Origin: a halophilic archaeon J07HX64
Lineage (GTDB): Archaea; Halobacteriota; Halobacteria; Halobacteriales; Haloarculaceae
Length of the DNA: 10,380 nucleotides
Assembly (NCBI GenBank): GCA_000416085.1
Contig: KE356579.1
Coordinates: forward strand, 267,346 to 277,725
Direction of reading: 5' to 3'
Position numbers and translations under genes: made by a program. The notes under the pieces were generated by a model. The model had not been told where the DNA came from, did not search any database, and saw only the letters and a list, made by a program, of their open reading frames with translations. Of the stretch, positions 1 to 6,819 are shown piece after piece (within the stretch, counting starts at the first letter, position 1; each line of letters begins with the position of its first letter).

Positions 1-609
1 CCAGTCCGAGCGAGCTCGTCGCCACAGTCGCAAAAGACCTGTGAGACGCTTCTCGCCGCAGTTCGGGCAGTGAACGTGGGACTGTGATATCGTCTCACCG
101 CACTGTGTGCACACGCTACGCTCTCCACGGGTCCCGCCTTCACCCTCATCCGGCTCTGTCTTACCTCCGGTGGCGCTGTGTGACGACTCGCTCGACGCGA
201 TGCGTGACACGTCGCCGGTCGTGTTTACATCAGCGGCACCGTCACCCCCTGTTCCGGAGACGGCAGCGGTATCTGGCCGGTCGAGCGTGACGTTTATACT
301 GATCTCTCCGGCGCGATGCGTCTGTTCACGATCACCGACCGGTGTGTGCGTGCGCTCTGACAACCGACTGTCGATGCGTTCGACAAGCATCTCGTCGATG
401 CGTTCGACAAGCACCTCGTCGATGCGTTCGACAAGCACCCCGTCGATCTGCTCGCCCACGCTGGTGTCCGCGGAGTGGCTGGCCGTCGTGTCGGCGTGCC
501 GTTCGATGTACTCCCGCAGCGCCTCGCGCAACACCTCGCTCTTCGAGGTGTCGAACGCTTCGAGTCGGGAGACGAGGTCGTCGTCAGCACGGAACGTGAG
601 CTTGCTCAT
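1..609 (-). CDS. Ribbon-helix-helix (CopG-like) regulator with C-terminal zinc ribbon, partial
   Basis: Read from the ATG complementary to 607-609, the frame stays open for 203 codons to the left edge, so the C-terminus is missing. An in-frame TGA lies only two codons upstream of this ATG, which fixes the start. Residues 1-40 look like a ribbon-helix-helix DNA-binding domain: strand SKLTFRA, then a helix, then SKSEVLREALREYIE. Residues 50-85 are an 8-residue repeat (VERIDEVL type), and residues 85-165 are a low-complexity polar linker. A zinc ribbon follows, with C167-x2-C170-x10-C181-x2-C184. By family knowledge RHH proteins dimerise to bind operators; the repeat may extend the dimer, which is inference. 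The RHH plus zinc-ribbon layout recalls the haloarchaeal CdrL-type cell-division regulator, but I cannot confirm that identity. A weak AT-rich patch near 643-652 could be its promoter. The neighbouring pseudogene is divergent and offers no functional clue. Confidence 0.8.
   Translation of the reverse strand, partial: MSKLTFRADDDLVSRLEAFDTSKSEVLREALREYIERHADTTASHSADTSVGEQIDGVLVERIDEVLVERIDEMLVERIDSRLSERTHTPVGDREQTHRAGEISINVTLDRPDTAAVSGTGGDGAADVNTTGDVSRIASSESSHSATGGKTEPDEGEGGTRGERSVCTQCGETISQSHVHCPNCGEKRLTGLLRLWRRARSDW
370..441. repeat. Three tandem 24-bp direct repeats inside the RHH gene
   Basis: Three consecutive 24-bp units differ only at unit position 21 (T, C, C) and position 23 (T, T, C). 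Each begins with the 15-bp core GTCGATGCGTTCGAC, itself an inverted repeat (GTCGA / TCGAC with a 5-nt centre). A partial fourth copy (GTCGATCTG) follows at 442. On the minus strand the array encodes residues 57-80 of the RHH protein as three 8-residue repeats, so it is in frame and changes in copy number would not break the gene. The near-identical DNA points to recent slippage or unequal recombination. Confidence 0.9.
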
Positions 610-708
610 GCGCTCTCATAACGAGTCTCGATGCGCTCCCATTTCAATCTTTGGCAGATGTCTGACACCGCATCGGCACGGTCTTGTGCTCACCGCACGT
701 CCCCGGGT

Positions 709-1330
709 ATGCGGGCAGTCCAGTTCACAGAGCACGGTGACAGAGTGGTTATCGAGCACGGGGCTCACCCCGATATCTAGCCGGGACGCGGGAAGATGCG
801 TCTCGAGGCCCAGGCCGGAGCTCTGAACCACCTGGCTATCTGGACCCGACGAGTCGGTGTTCGTTCTCGGTGCGAGCGGCGTCGGCCACGGGACTGTCCA
901 GATCGCCGCCCACCTCGCGAGGTGTACGCAACCGCGAGCGGCGCCGGGAAACGTTCACACGCCCACACGATCGACTACGAGGCCGAGAGCTTCGCCGACG
1001 CGGTCCGGAAAGGGGAGTGTCGATGTGGTCGTCGACCACGCCGGCGCGGCGACCTGGCGGGACCCGCTCGCCAGCCTCGCCCGAGGTTGTCGACTGCTCA
1101 CCTGCGGCGCGACGACCGGCCCACACCCCGAAACAGACATCAACAACATCTTTTGCAACCAGTTGTTCGTTGTCGACTCGACTATGTACCGGACCCTGTC
1201 TGGGCGGGCGCGCTGGACCCGCACGTCCGTGTGATACTGTCGATAAGCGAGACTGCGGCGGGCAATCGCATGCTCGAGGAACAACGGGTCTGGCGAACTC
1301 GTGCTCGTCACCGACCGACACTACGAGTGA
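709..1330 (+). pseudogene. Decayed MDR-family alcohol dehydrogenase / quinone oxidoreductase
   Basis: Fragments of a medium-chain dehydrogenase/reductase appear in order but in shifting frames. The N-terminus MRAVQFTEHGDRVVIEHG starts at 709. An in-frame TAG at 778-780 stands where PxPEPG-type motifs usually have Glu. LEAQAGALNHLAIWTRR follows in the same frame. At about 847-851 the text jumps from the WTRR motif straight to the Rossmann segment SVFVLGASGVGHGTVQIAAH in another frame, so roughly 100 codons of the catalytic domain (zinc-ligand region) are missing. The frame then shifts to EVYATASGAGKRSHAHTIDY, back to GSVDVVVDHAGAATWRDPLA, then to GALDPHVRVILSISETAAG, and finally to GELVLVTDRHYE ending in TGA at 1328-1330. 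About 207 codons remain of a family usually near 340. Sequencing error cannot explain a nonsense codon, a large deletion and at least four frameshifts together. An intact paralogue elsewhere in the genome is plausible but not shown. Confidence 0.85.
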
Positions 1331-1534
1331 GATGACGGACACGACAGGGCCGGTGCAGAGGGACCTGATCGGAGTCGTCGGTCGATCCGGCCTCTCACAG
1401 TGCCAGACGTGGGTCCTGTTTCCGATGCTTCCTATTATCCTGTCCAGGTCCGTCACTGTCTGGGTAAGGCTGTGCAACCTTCGAATGAGAAAACCTCCTT
1501 TGACACACTTTCGAACGGGAACCGGAATCCGCGC
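1331..1534. other. Intergenic region between pseudogene and isomerase gene 3' ends
   Basis: No convincing gene. The stretch after the pseudogene's stop can be read as an open frame running antisense into the isomerase gene, but the product has no recognisable features. On the minus strand, just past the isomerase stop, a short T-run within 1487-1500 could serve as an archaeal T-rich terminator. Two TTCGAA palindromes (about 1482 and 1511) flank it. Evidence for termination is weak. Confidence 0.3.
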
Positions 1535-2095
1535 TCAGCGCATATCCCGGCGAATCGCGATCTCGAACCAGGGACAGAGCCGTAGTTGGCGGTACCAGCG
1601 TCGGTTGTGTGTGAGACGCTCGTAGGGTGCCCAGAGCACACCGGCCACCTCGTCGGGGTCAGGGTCGAGATGTGTGTCCTCGAGCGTCGCCTGCAACACC
1701 GCACAGACCTCGTGTTCGATGCCCTCGTCGTAGTAGCGGCGGCGGTACTCGAAGCGGTCGGTCAGCGTTAGCGTGTCGTACTGGTCGGGTGTGACGCCGA
1801 GTTCCTCATCGAGACGCTGGCGTGCTGCCTCGATCTGTGACTCGTCCTCACGAGGGTGGGAGGCGACGGTGCCGTCCCAGTGGTCGTCCCAGAGGCGCTT
1901 GTCGGGGCTGCGCTGTGCGAGCAGAATCCGTCCGTCCTCGTCGAACAGCAGCGCGGTGAACGCCCGGTGACGGATACCCTCACCGGTGTGGGCCGCGAGC
2001 CGGTTGACAATCTCCTGTCTGTGGTCGTCCGCGTCGACAGCAACGACCTCTTGGGTGGCGTTCTCGTGGTCGGGCGAGTCACCAGCCTTCGCCAT
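1535..2095 (-). CDS. idi: Isopentenyl-diphosphate delta-isomerase, type I (Nudix fold)
   Basis: The 186-residue protein matches type I IPP isomerase, which interconverts isopentenyl and dimethylallyl diphosphate in the cytoplasm to feed isoprenoid lipid and carotenoid synthesis. Visible motifs are AAHTGEGIRHRAF (metal ligands H36 and H43), the Nudix region around WDDHWDGTVASHP (H80) to REDES...DEELGV, and EHEVCAV (E127 and E129, matching the E. coli metal-binding Glu and catalytic E116). The Cys equivalent to E. coli C67 is Ala here (A78, codon 1862-1864), followed by Ser79. The C-terminus WYRQLRLCPWFEIA is typical of haloarchaeal members. The ATG at 2095 was chosen because a TATA-like TTTGAAT sits about 26 bp upstream, implying a leaderless mRNA, and because the open frame further upstream lacks family sequence. 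The gene is divergent from the membrane protein gene at 2191. Confidence 0.9.
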   Translation of the reverse strand: MAKAGDSPDHENATQEVVAVDADDHRQEIVNRLAAHTGEGIRHRAFTALLFDEDGRILLAQRSPDKRLWDDHWDGTVASHPREDESQIEAARQRLDEELGVTPDQYDTLTLTDRFEYRRRYYDEGIEHEVCAVLQATLEDTHLDPDPDEVAGVLWAPYERLTHNRRWYRQLRLCPWFEIAIRRDMR

Positions 2096-2114
2096 ACAAT
2101 ACACTGGCCCAGGG

Positions 2115-2125
2115 GATTCAAACAC
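2115..2125 (-). promoter_or_regulatory. Candidate TATA element of the isomerase gene
   Basis: On the minus strand the sequence reads GTGTTTGAATC, centred about 26 bp before the isomerase ATG. That is the expected distance for a TATA box driving a leaderless haloarchaeal transcript. It is the most AT-rich patch in the upstream region. The match to a consensus TATA is only moderate. Confidence 0.4.
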
Positions 2126-2165
2126 TCTTCGTTTCGGGTCGCACCCCGGTGGGCCAAACACTCTT
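2119..2165. repeat. Pair of 11-bp direct repeats, 36 bp apart, in the divergent promoter region
   Basis: CAAACACTCTT occurs at 2119-2129 and again at 2155-2165, exactly 36 bp apart; flanking bases are partly similar as well. The second copy sits about 30 bp upstream of the ATG at 2191, and the first about 25 bp upstream of an in-frame GTG at 2149. The first copy also overlaps the candidate TATA of the divergent isomerase gene. This may be a duplicated core promoter or a shared regulator site. Confidence 0.6.
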
Positions 2166-2182
2166 ACACCGGGCTTGCGTAG

Positions 2183-2203
2183 CGGCCCACATGTCGCGGG
2201 CCG
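2183..2203 (+). promoter_or_regulatory. Hairpin placing the start codon in its loop
   Basis: CGGCCC at 2183-2188 pairs perfectly with GGGCCG at 2198-2203. The 9-nt loop ACATGTCGC contains the ATG of the membrane protein gene. In mRNA this could modulate start-codon access if the transcript has a leader; a leaderless transcript starting near 2191 would lack the 5' arm. Such stems are also common by chance in GC-rich DNA. Confidence 0.3.
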
Positions 2204-2997
2204 AGGACCAGATTGCGCAGTACCTCTACCAGGGGGAGTCCATCCGGTCAACGTTCGATGTCGGCCCGGTCCGTATTGTACTAACCTCAAACCGTGTGTT
2301 CGCGTCGCTCCCCGACGACGGGATACAGCGGGCGGAGTTGCCGGATGTCACCGATATCTCTCGGACGACCCGTGGCTCGCGCTCCGGGGTGGTGTGGGGG
2401 GTTTCGCTCGGGATACTCGGAGCGGCTTTCCTCGGGGTCGGGCTCTCGGTCAGCGTCAGCGAGATATTCGCCGCGCGCGAGTTCCGCGAGGATGCCGCCA
2501 CCAGCGCCGGTGCCGGCGGGTTGACCGACCTCGTCAACCTGGTGTTGTGGATGGTCGAGAACCTCGGGCTACTGCTGCTCGGACTCGGGTCCGTCTGTCT
2601 GTTGCTCGGGGTGCTCTCGGTGATGAACTACTGGTTCAGGGTCCGCGAACGGAGCCTCACAATCCACCTCGCCGGCGACCGACCCGATATCCACCTGCCG
2701 CTGAGGCACATCTCTGTCAGAGAGGAGTTCCGTCTCGAGAAGGCGCTCGTCCCGGAACAGGTGTCCGACGACATCCCGGCCGATATCGACGTTGACAGTA
2801 TCCCGGTGTCGGACACCCGGGACGACGAATCGGCCGGCGCAGAATCCCCGACGGGTGAGACAACGGACCCCGGCAACGACCCGACCGTGGCCCCGGGCGA
2901 CGAGACAGCCGACGACACCGGCGAGTTCGAGTGGGTCGGGACCGGGGCTGCCACCGACGGACCGCCACAGGACAGCACGACCGACGAACGGGAGTGA
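2191..2997 (+). CDS. Two-helix membrane protein with split PH-like domain and acidic tail
   Basis: The 268-residue protein has no function I can name. Residues 10-60 (LYQGESIRSTFDVGPVRIVL, TSNRVFASLPDD) resemble the first half of a bacterial/archaeal PH-like (bPH) domain, with strands that usually carry GE...VVLT.RRV. Two hydrophobic segments follow (about 65-90 and 119-147). The matching second half, RERSLTIHLAGDRPDIHLP, comes after them, so the helices interrupt the PH-like fold. Residues 195-268 are Asp/Glu/Thr-rich and probably disordered. Both soluble parts would lie on the same, probably cytoplasmic, face. The ATG at 2191 is preferred because the protein reads naturally from MSRAEDQIAQ and a weak TATA-like element lies about 30 bp upstream; an in-frame GTG at 2149 would add 14 residues without family character. 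It is divergent from the isomerase gene, with a 95-bp gap between starts. Confidence 0.75.
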   Translation: MSRAEDQIAQYLYQGESIRSTFDVGPVRIVLTSNRVFASLPDDGIQRAELPDVTDISRTTRGSRSGVVWGVSLGILGAAFLGVGLSVSVSEIFAAREFREDAATSAGAGGLTDLVNLVLWMVENLGLLLLGLGSVCLLLGVLSVMNYWFRVRERSLTIHLAGDRPDIHLPLRHISVREEFRLEKALVPEQVSDDIPADIDVDSIPVSDTRDDESAGAESPTGETTDPGNDPTVAPGDETADDTGEFEWVGTGAATDGPPQDSTTDERE

Positions 2998-3259
2998 GAT
3001 AGCCAACGTGTCTCCTGTGTGCCCGGTCGGCGCCCGGTTCCGGTTTCCCCCCCTCGGGCGACAGCAGACACAGACCACGCGCCCGGCCACGACGACCAGA
3101 CAGGACCGTTTCCGGTGAGCCTCGACAACCGGGCCACACGCCTGCTGTGGGCAGCGAGGGACCCGAGAACGGGACAGCCCCGGATTCCTGTCAGAGCAGT
3201 TCCCAGACAGGTGGGACCCGAAAAATACTTGACAGTTGGGACCGTGCGGATTAGGTAGA
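2998..3259. other. Intergenic region upstream of the KaiC-like gene
   Basis: This 262-bp gap holds no gene I can support; short open frames here have unusual composition and no motifs. A C7 run lies near 3048-3054. The only clear signal is the promoter-like CCCGAAAAATACTT at its right end. Confidence 0.5.
3217..3230 (+). promoter_or_regulatory. BRE/TATA promoter of the KaiC-like gene
   Basis: CCCGAAAAATACTT reads as a B-recognition element (CCGAAA) followed by an AT-rich TATA core, standing out sharply in GC-rich surroundings. With the usual 25-bp spacing, transcription would begin near 3250, giving a leader of about 10 nt before the ATG at 3260. Confidence 0.6.
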
Positions 3260-4699
3260 ATGCCAGATGGTACTCGTCGTCTTTCGACGAACGTCCCCGG
3301 AGTGGACGAGATACTCGAGGGCGGGCTCCGGTCCCGGTCTGCGACGCTCGTCCGCGGGGCACCGGGTGCGGGAAAGACGATCTTCGGGCTTCACGTGCTC
3401 GCGGGCGAGGGGTCAGACACCGGTCTGTACATCAACCTCGGCGAACCGGCCGATTACCTGCAGGACACCGCGGAACAGTTCGGTCTCGACATCGGGAACG
3501 TGGTGTTTCTGGACCGCTCACCCTCCCGGTCACAGTTCCAGGAGGACAGCACCTACGACCTGTTTCACACCGACGAGGTGGAAACACCGTCGCTGGTCGA
3601 CGCTATCCGCGAGCAGGTCGTCGAGACCGACCCGGAGCGGGTCGTTATCGACCCGGTGACCGAGCTCAGGTACCTCGCACCCGACGAGTACCAGTTCCGC
3701 GAGCAGGTGCTCGGTCTGCTCGCGTTCCTCAAAGACGAGGGTACAACGGTGGTGTTGACCTCGCAGGCGGCACCGTCGATGCCCGACGACGACCTCCAGT
3801 TTCTCGCCGACGCGGTGCTCAATCTGGACCAGGACGGCCGTCGACGGACGCTCTCGGTCTCGAAGTTCCGCGGGTCCGATAGCCGGACCGGTCCACACGG
3901 TGTGGCCATCACCGGGGACGGTATGCGGGTGTGGCCCCGACTCGAACCGGCCCGCCACGGGCAGACCGGACCGACGGAGACGCTCTCCTCCGGTGTGTCG
4001 GGGCTGGACTCGATGCTCGGCGGCGGGCTGAGCACCGGCACCGTCACCTTCCTGAGCGGACCGACCGGCGCGGGAAAGACCACCACCGGTCTCCAGTTCC
4101 TGCACACGGCCGCCGCCGCGGGCACCCAGTCGGTGCTGTACAGCTTCGAGGAGAGCCTCGAGACGATGCTCGACCGGGCCGAGGCGCTCGGGATGCCCGT
4201 TCGCGACCTCATCGCCGACGGCTCTCTCGTGGCCACCGACATCGGGCCGGGCGAAGTCGGCCTCGACGAGTTTACCTACCACATGCGGACCGAGGTCGAA
4301 GAAAACGGCGCCGAGATGGTCATGCTCGACGGCGTCAGCGGCTACGAGCGTGCGTTCCAGGCAGAGGATACCACACAGCAGCTGGTGCACATCGGTCGGT
4401 ACCTGCGCAATATGAACGTGACCGGGCTGGTGACAAACGAGGTGCACCAGATAACCGGCGAGTTCCGGGTCACCGAGCAGCAGATGAGCCACCTCGCCGA
4501 CACCATCCTCGTGTTGCGACACGTCGAGTACCGCGGTGAACTCCGGAAGGTGATCGGTGTCCTCAAGATGCGGACCCGGAACTTCGAGAACAGACTGCGG
4601 TTGTTCCGACTCACCGAGGACGGGTTGACTGTCGGTGAACCGCTCTCTGACCTGCGGGGCATCCTCACCGGCACGCCGGACTGGAGCGATGTCGAGTGA
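3260..4699 (+). CDS. KaiC/RAD55-family ATPase with two RecA-like domains
   Basis: The 479-residue protein has two tandem KaiC (RecA-fold) ATPase domains, about 5-230 and 240-479. Domain 1 has Walker A GAPGAGKT (33-40) and Walker B-like RVVIDPVTEL (127-136). The twin catalytic Glu motif of KaiC reads GE (61-62, in INLGEPADYL), so one Glu is lost. Domain 2 has Walker A GPTGAGKT (267-274), an intact EE pair in YSFEESLETM (297-298), Walker B VMLDGVS (354-360) and the usual KMR...F ending (436-450). Unlike cyanobacterial KaiC it lacks an obvious C-terminal autophosphorylation segment. Haloarchaea have many such proteins, thought to act in signal transduction, often beside histidine kinases; a kinase gene follows 172 bp downstream. 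The ATG at 3260 is chosen over an upstream in-frame TTG (3236) because of the promoter spacing. A clock role should not be assumed. Confidence 0.9.
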   Translation: MPDGTRRLSTNVPGVDEILEGGLRSRSATLVRGAPGAGKTIFGLHVLAGEGSDTGLYINLGEPADYLQDTAEQFGLDIGNVVFLDRSPSRSQFQEDSTYDLFHTDEVETPSLVDAIREQVVETDPERVVIDPVTELRYLAPDEYQFREQVLGLLAFLKDEGTTVVLTSQAAPSMPDDDLQFLADAVLNLDQDGRRRTLSVSKFRGSDSRTGPHGVAITGDGMRVWPRLEPARHGQTGPTETLSSGVSGLDSMLGGGLSTGTVTFLSGPTGAGKTTTGLQFLHTAAAAGTQSVLYSFEESLETMLDRAEALGMPVRDLIADGSLVATDIGPGEVGLDEFTYHMRTEVEENGAEMVMLDGVSGYERAFQAEDTTQQLVHIGRYLRNMNVTGLVTNEVHQITGEFRVTEQQMSHLADTILVLRHVEYRGELRKVIGVLKMRTRNFENRLRLFRLTEDGLTVGEPLSDLRGILTGTPDWSDVE

Positions 4700-4871
4700 A
4701 CCGATTACCCAGTTCACCGGTCCCGACACACAGTCGTGTATCCCCGGCCTTGTCTGCCATGCAGTTCGACAGTTGTATGACTGATGCACCCGTAAGATAC
4801 CTAGGCTGACGCACGCTCTGTGGTGGTGTACAGACCCGGACGTGTCTCGGCAGGTCATCGAGGAACAGACG
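4700..4871 (+). promoter_or_regulatory. Spacer and candidate promoter before the histidine kinase
   Basis: Within this gap, GTAAGATACC at 4792-4801 is the best TATA-like element; transcription would start near 4825. A Shine-Dalgarno-like GAGGA at 4860-4864 lies 7 nt before the ATG at 4872, which supports that start over the GTG at 4842. A separate promoter would mean the kinase is not strictly dependent on read-through from the KaiC-like gene. Confidence 0.4.
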
Positions 4872-6713
4872 ATGATGGACGAGCAACCAATCAAAGATAT
4901 CGAGTTCGACCCGGACTCGGGGTCGGAGTCTGCGGTTGTCTACCCGCTCGTTGCCGACAGCGGGAACCGACGTGTCCTCACAGACTGGCTGACAGACCAC
5001 GACTCATACCGGCTCGCGCCCCGAGATGGCCCGGTGACCGAGGCCGACTGTGATATCTGTATCGCCGACCAGGAGGGGTTCGAGAAACACAGAGCGACAC
5101 TCGAGAGTGCCAAATCGGCGGCAGAACCGGTTTTGCTGCCGGTACTGCTGCTGGTTTCGGAGTGGGACTCCGACTTCGCCGGGCGGGAGGGGGGTGAGCT
5201 TGTCGACAACGTCTTTGTCTCGACAGTCGACGAGATGGTCTCGACACCGATACGACAGTTAGAGCTCGAGTGGCGGATGCAGGCGCTGTTGCGTCTCCGG
5301 AGACAGTCGCTGGAACTGGCGGCGAAACAGGAGCGGCTCACGGTGTTCCGGCTTGCCGCCGAGGCCGCCGGCCACGGCATCTACATCACCGATGCCGACG
5401 GCCGCATCGAGTATACAAATCCCGCGTTCGAGGAGATAACGGGCTACAGCCGCGACGAGGTGCTCGGCAAGACCCCCGGACTGCTGGACTCCGACGAGAT
5501 GCCTCCGGAGCACTTCGACGAACTGTGGGAGACCGTCTCGGAGGGGGAGGTCTGGGAGGGTGAGCTTATCGACCGCCGCAAGAGCGGCGAACGCTACATC
5601 GCGTACCAGACAGTGGCACCGATAACCAACGACGGCGACCTGCAGGCGCTGGTCACAGTCCAGACAGACATCACCGAACGTGTCGAGGCGAAACGCAAAC
5701 TCGAGCGCCACCGGGATATCGTCGAGCGACTCAACGACCCGATTATGTTGCAAGACCGCGAGGGGGACTTCGAGCTGCTCAACGAGGCCGTCGCCGACTA
5801 CGCGGGGGTGCCGGCCGAGGAACTGCGCGGTGAGGACGAGTTCCTGTTCATGGACGAGGAGACAGCGGCCCGCATCGACCGGCAGAAATCAAAGGTGCTC
5901 GAGCGCGAGGAGCCGATCGACTACGGCGTGATGCCGACCTTCGAACTGAACGGCGAGCAGGCCAACTTCAGCACGACCCGCTACCCCTACTACGACCGCG
6001 ACGACAATCTCGCGGGCACCATCGCGATCTGCCGGAACGTGACCGACCTCCAGGAGCGGACCCAGCAGCTGCGGGTCATCGACACCATCCTGCGGCACAA
6101 CCTCAGAAACAGTCTGACAGTGATCGGGCTGCTGGCCGAACAGCTCCAGAGCCGGGTCGACGGTGCACTCGCCGAGATAGCCGGACGTATACTCGAGAGC
6201 GCACAGGACCTGCGCGAAACCGGTGAGAAATCCCGCGCGATCACGAGCGTTCTCGCGGACCAGCCGACCCGGGGGCGTGTCGATATCGCTGACGCGGTGC
6301 GGTCGGTCGTGGACGTTGTCCGAGAGGACTGGCCCGATGCAAATCTTGCGGTGTCGGCCCCAGAACGCGCGACGGCCATCACGACACTCAAGATAGACGA
6401 GGCGATCGAGGAGCTTGTGAGGAACGCACTCGACCACAGCGACCGGGAGACACCGACTGTCGAGGTCCAGGTCGAGACGGGTGACGATGCTATCACAGTG
6501 TATGTCGTCGACGACGGTCCGGGGATGTCCGAGATGGACCGCGACGTGCTGAGACTCGGTGCCGCAACCGACGACCTGTACCACGGCAGTGGGCTCGGCT
6601 TGTGGCTGGTGTACTGGATTGTCAGTCGGGCCAGCGGGACAGTCACCGTCGACGATCTGGAATCGCGCGGGACCCGCGTGACAGTGCGAGTCCCGCGACA
6701 CAGCGAGGGGTGA
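4872..6713 (+). CDS. Sensor histidine kinase with pseudoreceiver-like N-terminus and two PAS domains
   Basis: The 613-residue protein (from ATG 4872; a GTG at 4842 would add 10 residues) is a cytoplasmic sensor kinase with no membrane helix. Residues 15-140 resemble the degenerate receiver (HTR-like) module seen in haloarchaeal kinases, with DCDICIADQEGF in place of a clear phospho-Asp site. PAS domain 1 spans about 155-270 (GIYITDADGRIEYTNPAFEE, GYSRDEVLGKTP, ITERVEAKRKLE). PAS domain 2 spans about 280-397 and is more divergent. The H-box is LRHNLRNSLTVI, with phospho-acceptor His409. The N-box is ELVRNALDHS (515-523), and the G-boxes are DDGPGM (547-552) and GSGLGLWLVYWI (572-583). There is no attached receiver domain and no response regulator gene beside it. 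Its position after the KaiC-like gene suggests a shared signalling role (inference). GAGGA 7 nt before ATG 4872 supports that start. Confidence 0.9.
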   Translation: MMDEQPIKDIEFDPDSGSESAVVYPLVADSGNRRVLTDWLTDHDSYRLAPRDGPVTEADCDICIADQEGFEKHRATLESAKSAAEPVLLPVLLLVSEWDSDFAGREGGELVDNVFVSTVDEMVSTPIRQLELEWRMQALLRLRRQSLELAAKQERLTVFRLAAEAAGHGIYITDADGRIEYTNPAFEEITGYSRDEVLGKTPGLLDSDEMPPEHFDELWETVSEGEVWEGELIDRRKSGERYIAYQTVAPITNDGDLQALVTVQTDITERVEAKRKLERHRDIVERLNDPIMLQDREGDFELLNEAVADYAGVPAEELRGEDEFLFMDEETAARIDRQKSKVLEREEPIDYGVMPTFELNGEQANFSTTRYPYYDRDDNLAGTIAICRNVTDLQERTQQLRVIDTILRHNLRNSLTVIGLLAEQLQSRVDGALAEIAGRILESAQDLRETGEKSRAITSVLADQPTRGRVDIADAVRSVVDVVREDWPDANLAVSAPERATAITTLKIDEAIEELVRNALDHSDRETPTVEVQVETGDDAITVYVVDDGPGMSEMDRDVLRLGAATDDLYHGSGLGLWLVYWIVSRASGTVTVDDLESRGTRVTVRVPRHSEG

Positions 6714-6740
6714 GTGTCTACTTAAGGAGTAACGCGAGTA

Positions 6741-6762
6741 CCACGGGACACTGTGCCCGTGG
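6741..6762 (+). repeat. Left imperfect palindrome
   Basis: CCACGGG and CCCGTGG form the outer 7-bp stem around ACACTGTG. The copy lies 27 bp after the kinase stop codon and 19 of its 22 bases match the copy at 7077-7098. It could also stop or stabilise kinase mRNA, but archaeal termination usually depends on T-runs, which are absent here. Confidence 0.8.
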
Positions 6763-6819
6763 GTGAAGCGCGTCGGGTTATTTCACAAGATTTATTATCG
6801 ACAGCAAGAATGTACCAAT

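Noticed and set aside
370..441. Tandem repeats as a CRISPR array
   Set aside because: Units are directly adjacent with no spacers, only 24 bp long, and translate in frame inside the RHH gene.
836..1477. Long minus-strand open frame opposite the pseudogene
   Set aside because: Composition is that of an antisense reading of GC-rich coding DNA; the dehydrogenase motifs are clear on the other strand.
1332..1625. A possible small plus-strand gene after the pseudogene
   Set aside because: It runs antisense into the conserved isomerase coding sequence, is Arg/Ser-rich without motifs, and lacks a promoter or ribosome-binding site.
3019..3258. Small open frame between the membrane protein and the KaiC-like gene
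   Set aside because: It overlaps the KaiC promoter, is Pro/Arg-rich and has no motif or start signal.
3260..4699. Circadian-clock KaiC
   Set aside because: No KaiA or KaiB gene and no typical phosphorylation segment are visible; the general KaiC/RAD55 signalling family is the safer call.
3530..4894. Long minus-strand open frame of over 450 codons
   Set aside because: It mirrors the KaiC-like gene, where Walker and Glu motifs are intact on the plus strand; long antisense frames are usual in haloarchaeal DNA.
6741..6762. Palindrome as an intrinsic terminator of the kinase gene
   Set aside because: No T-run follows, archaeal termination rarely depends on GC hairpins, and the same sequence recurs 336 bp away, which fits an element end better.
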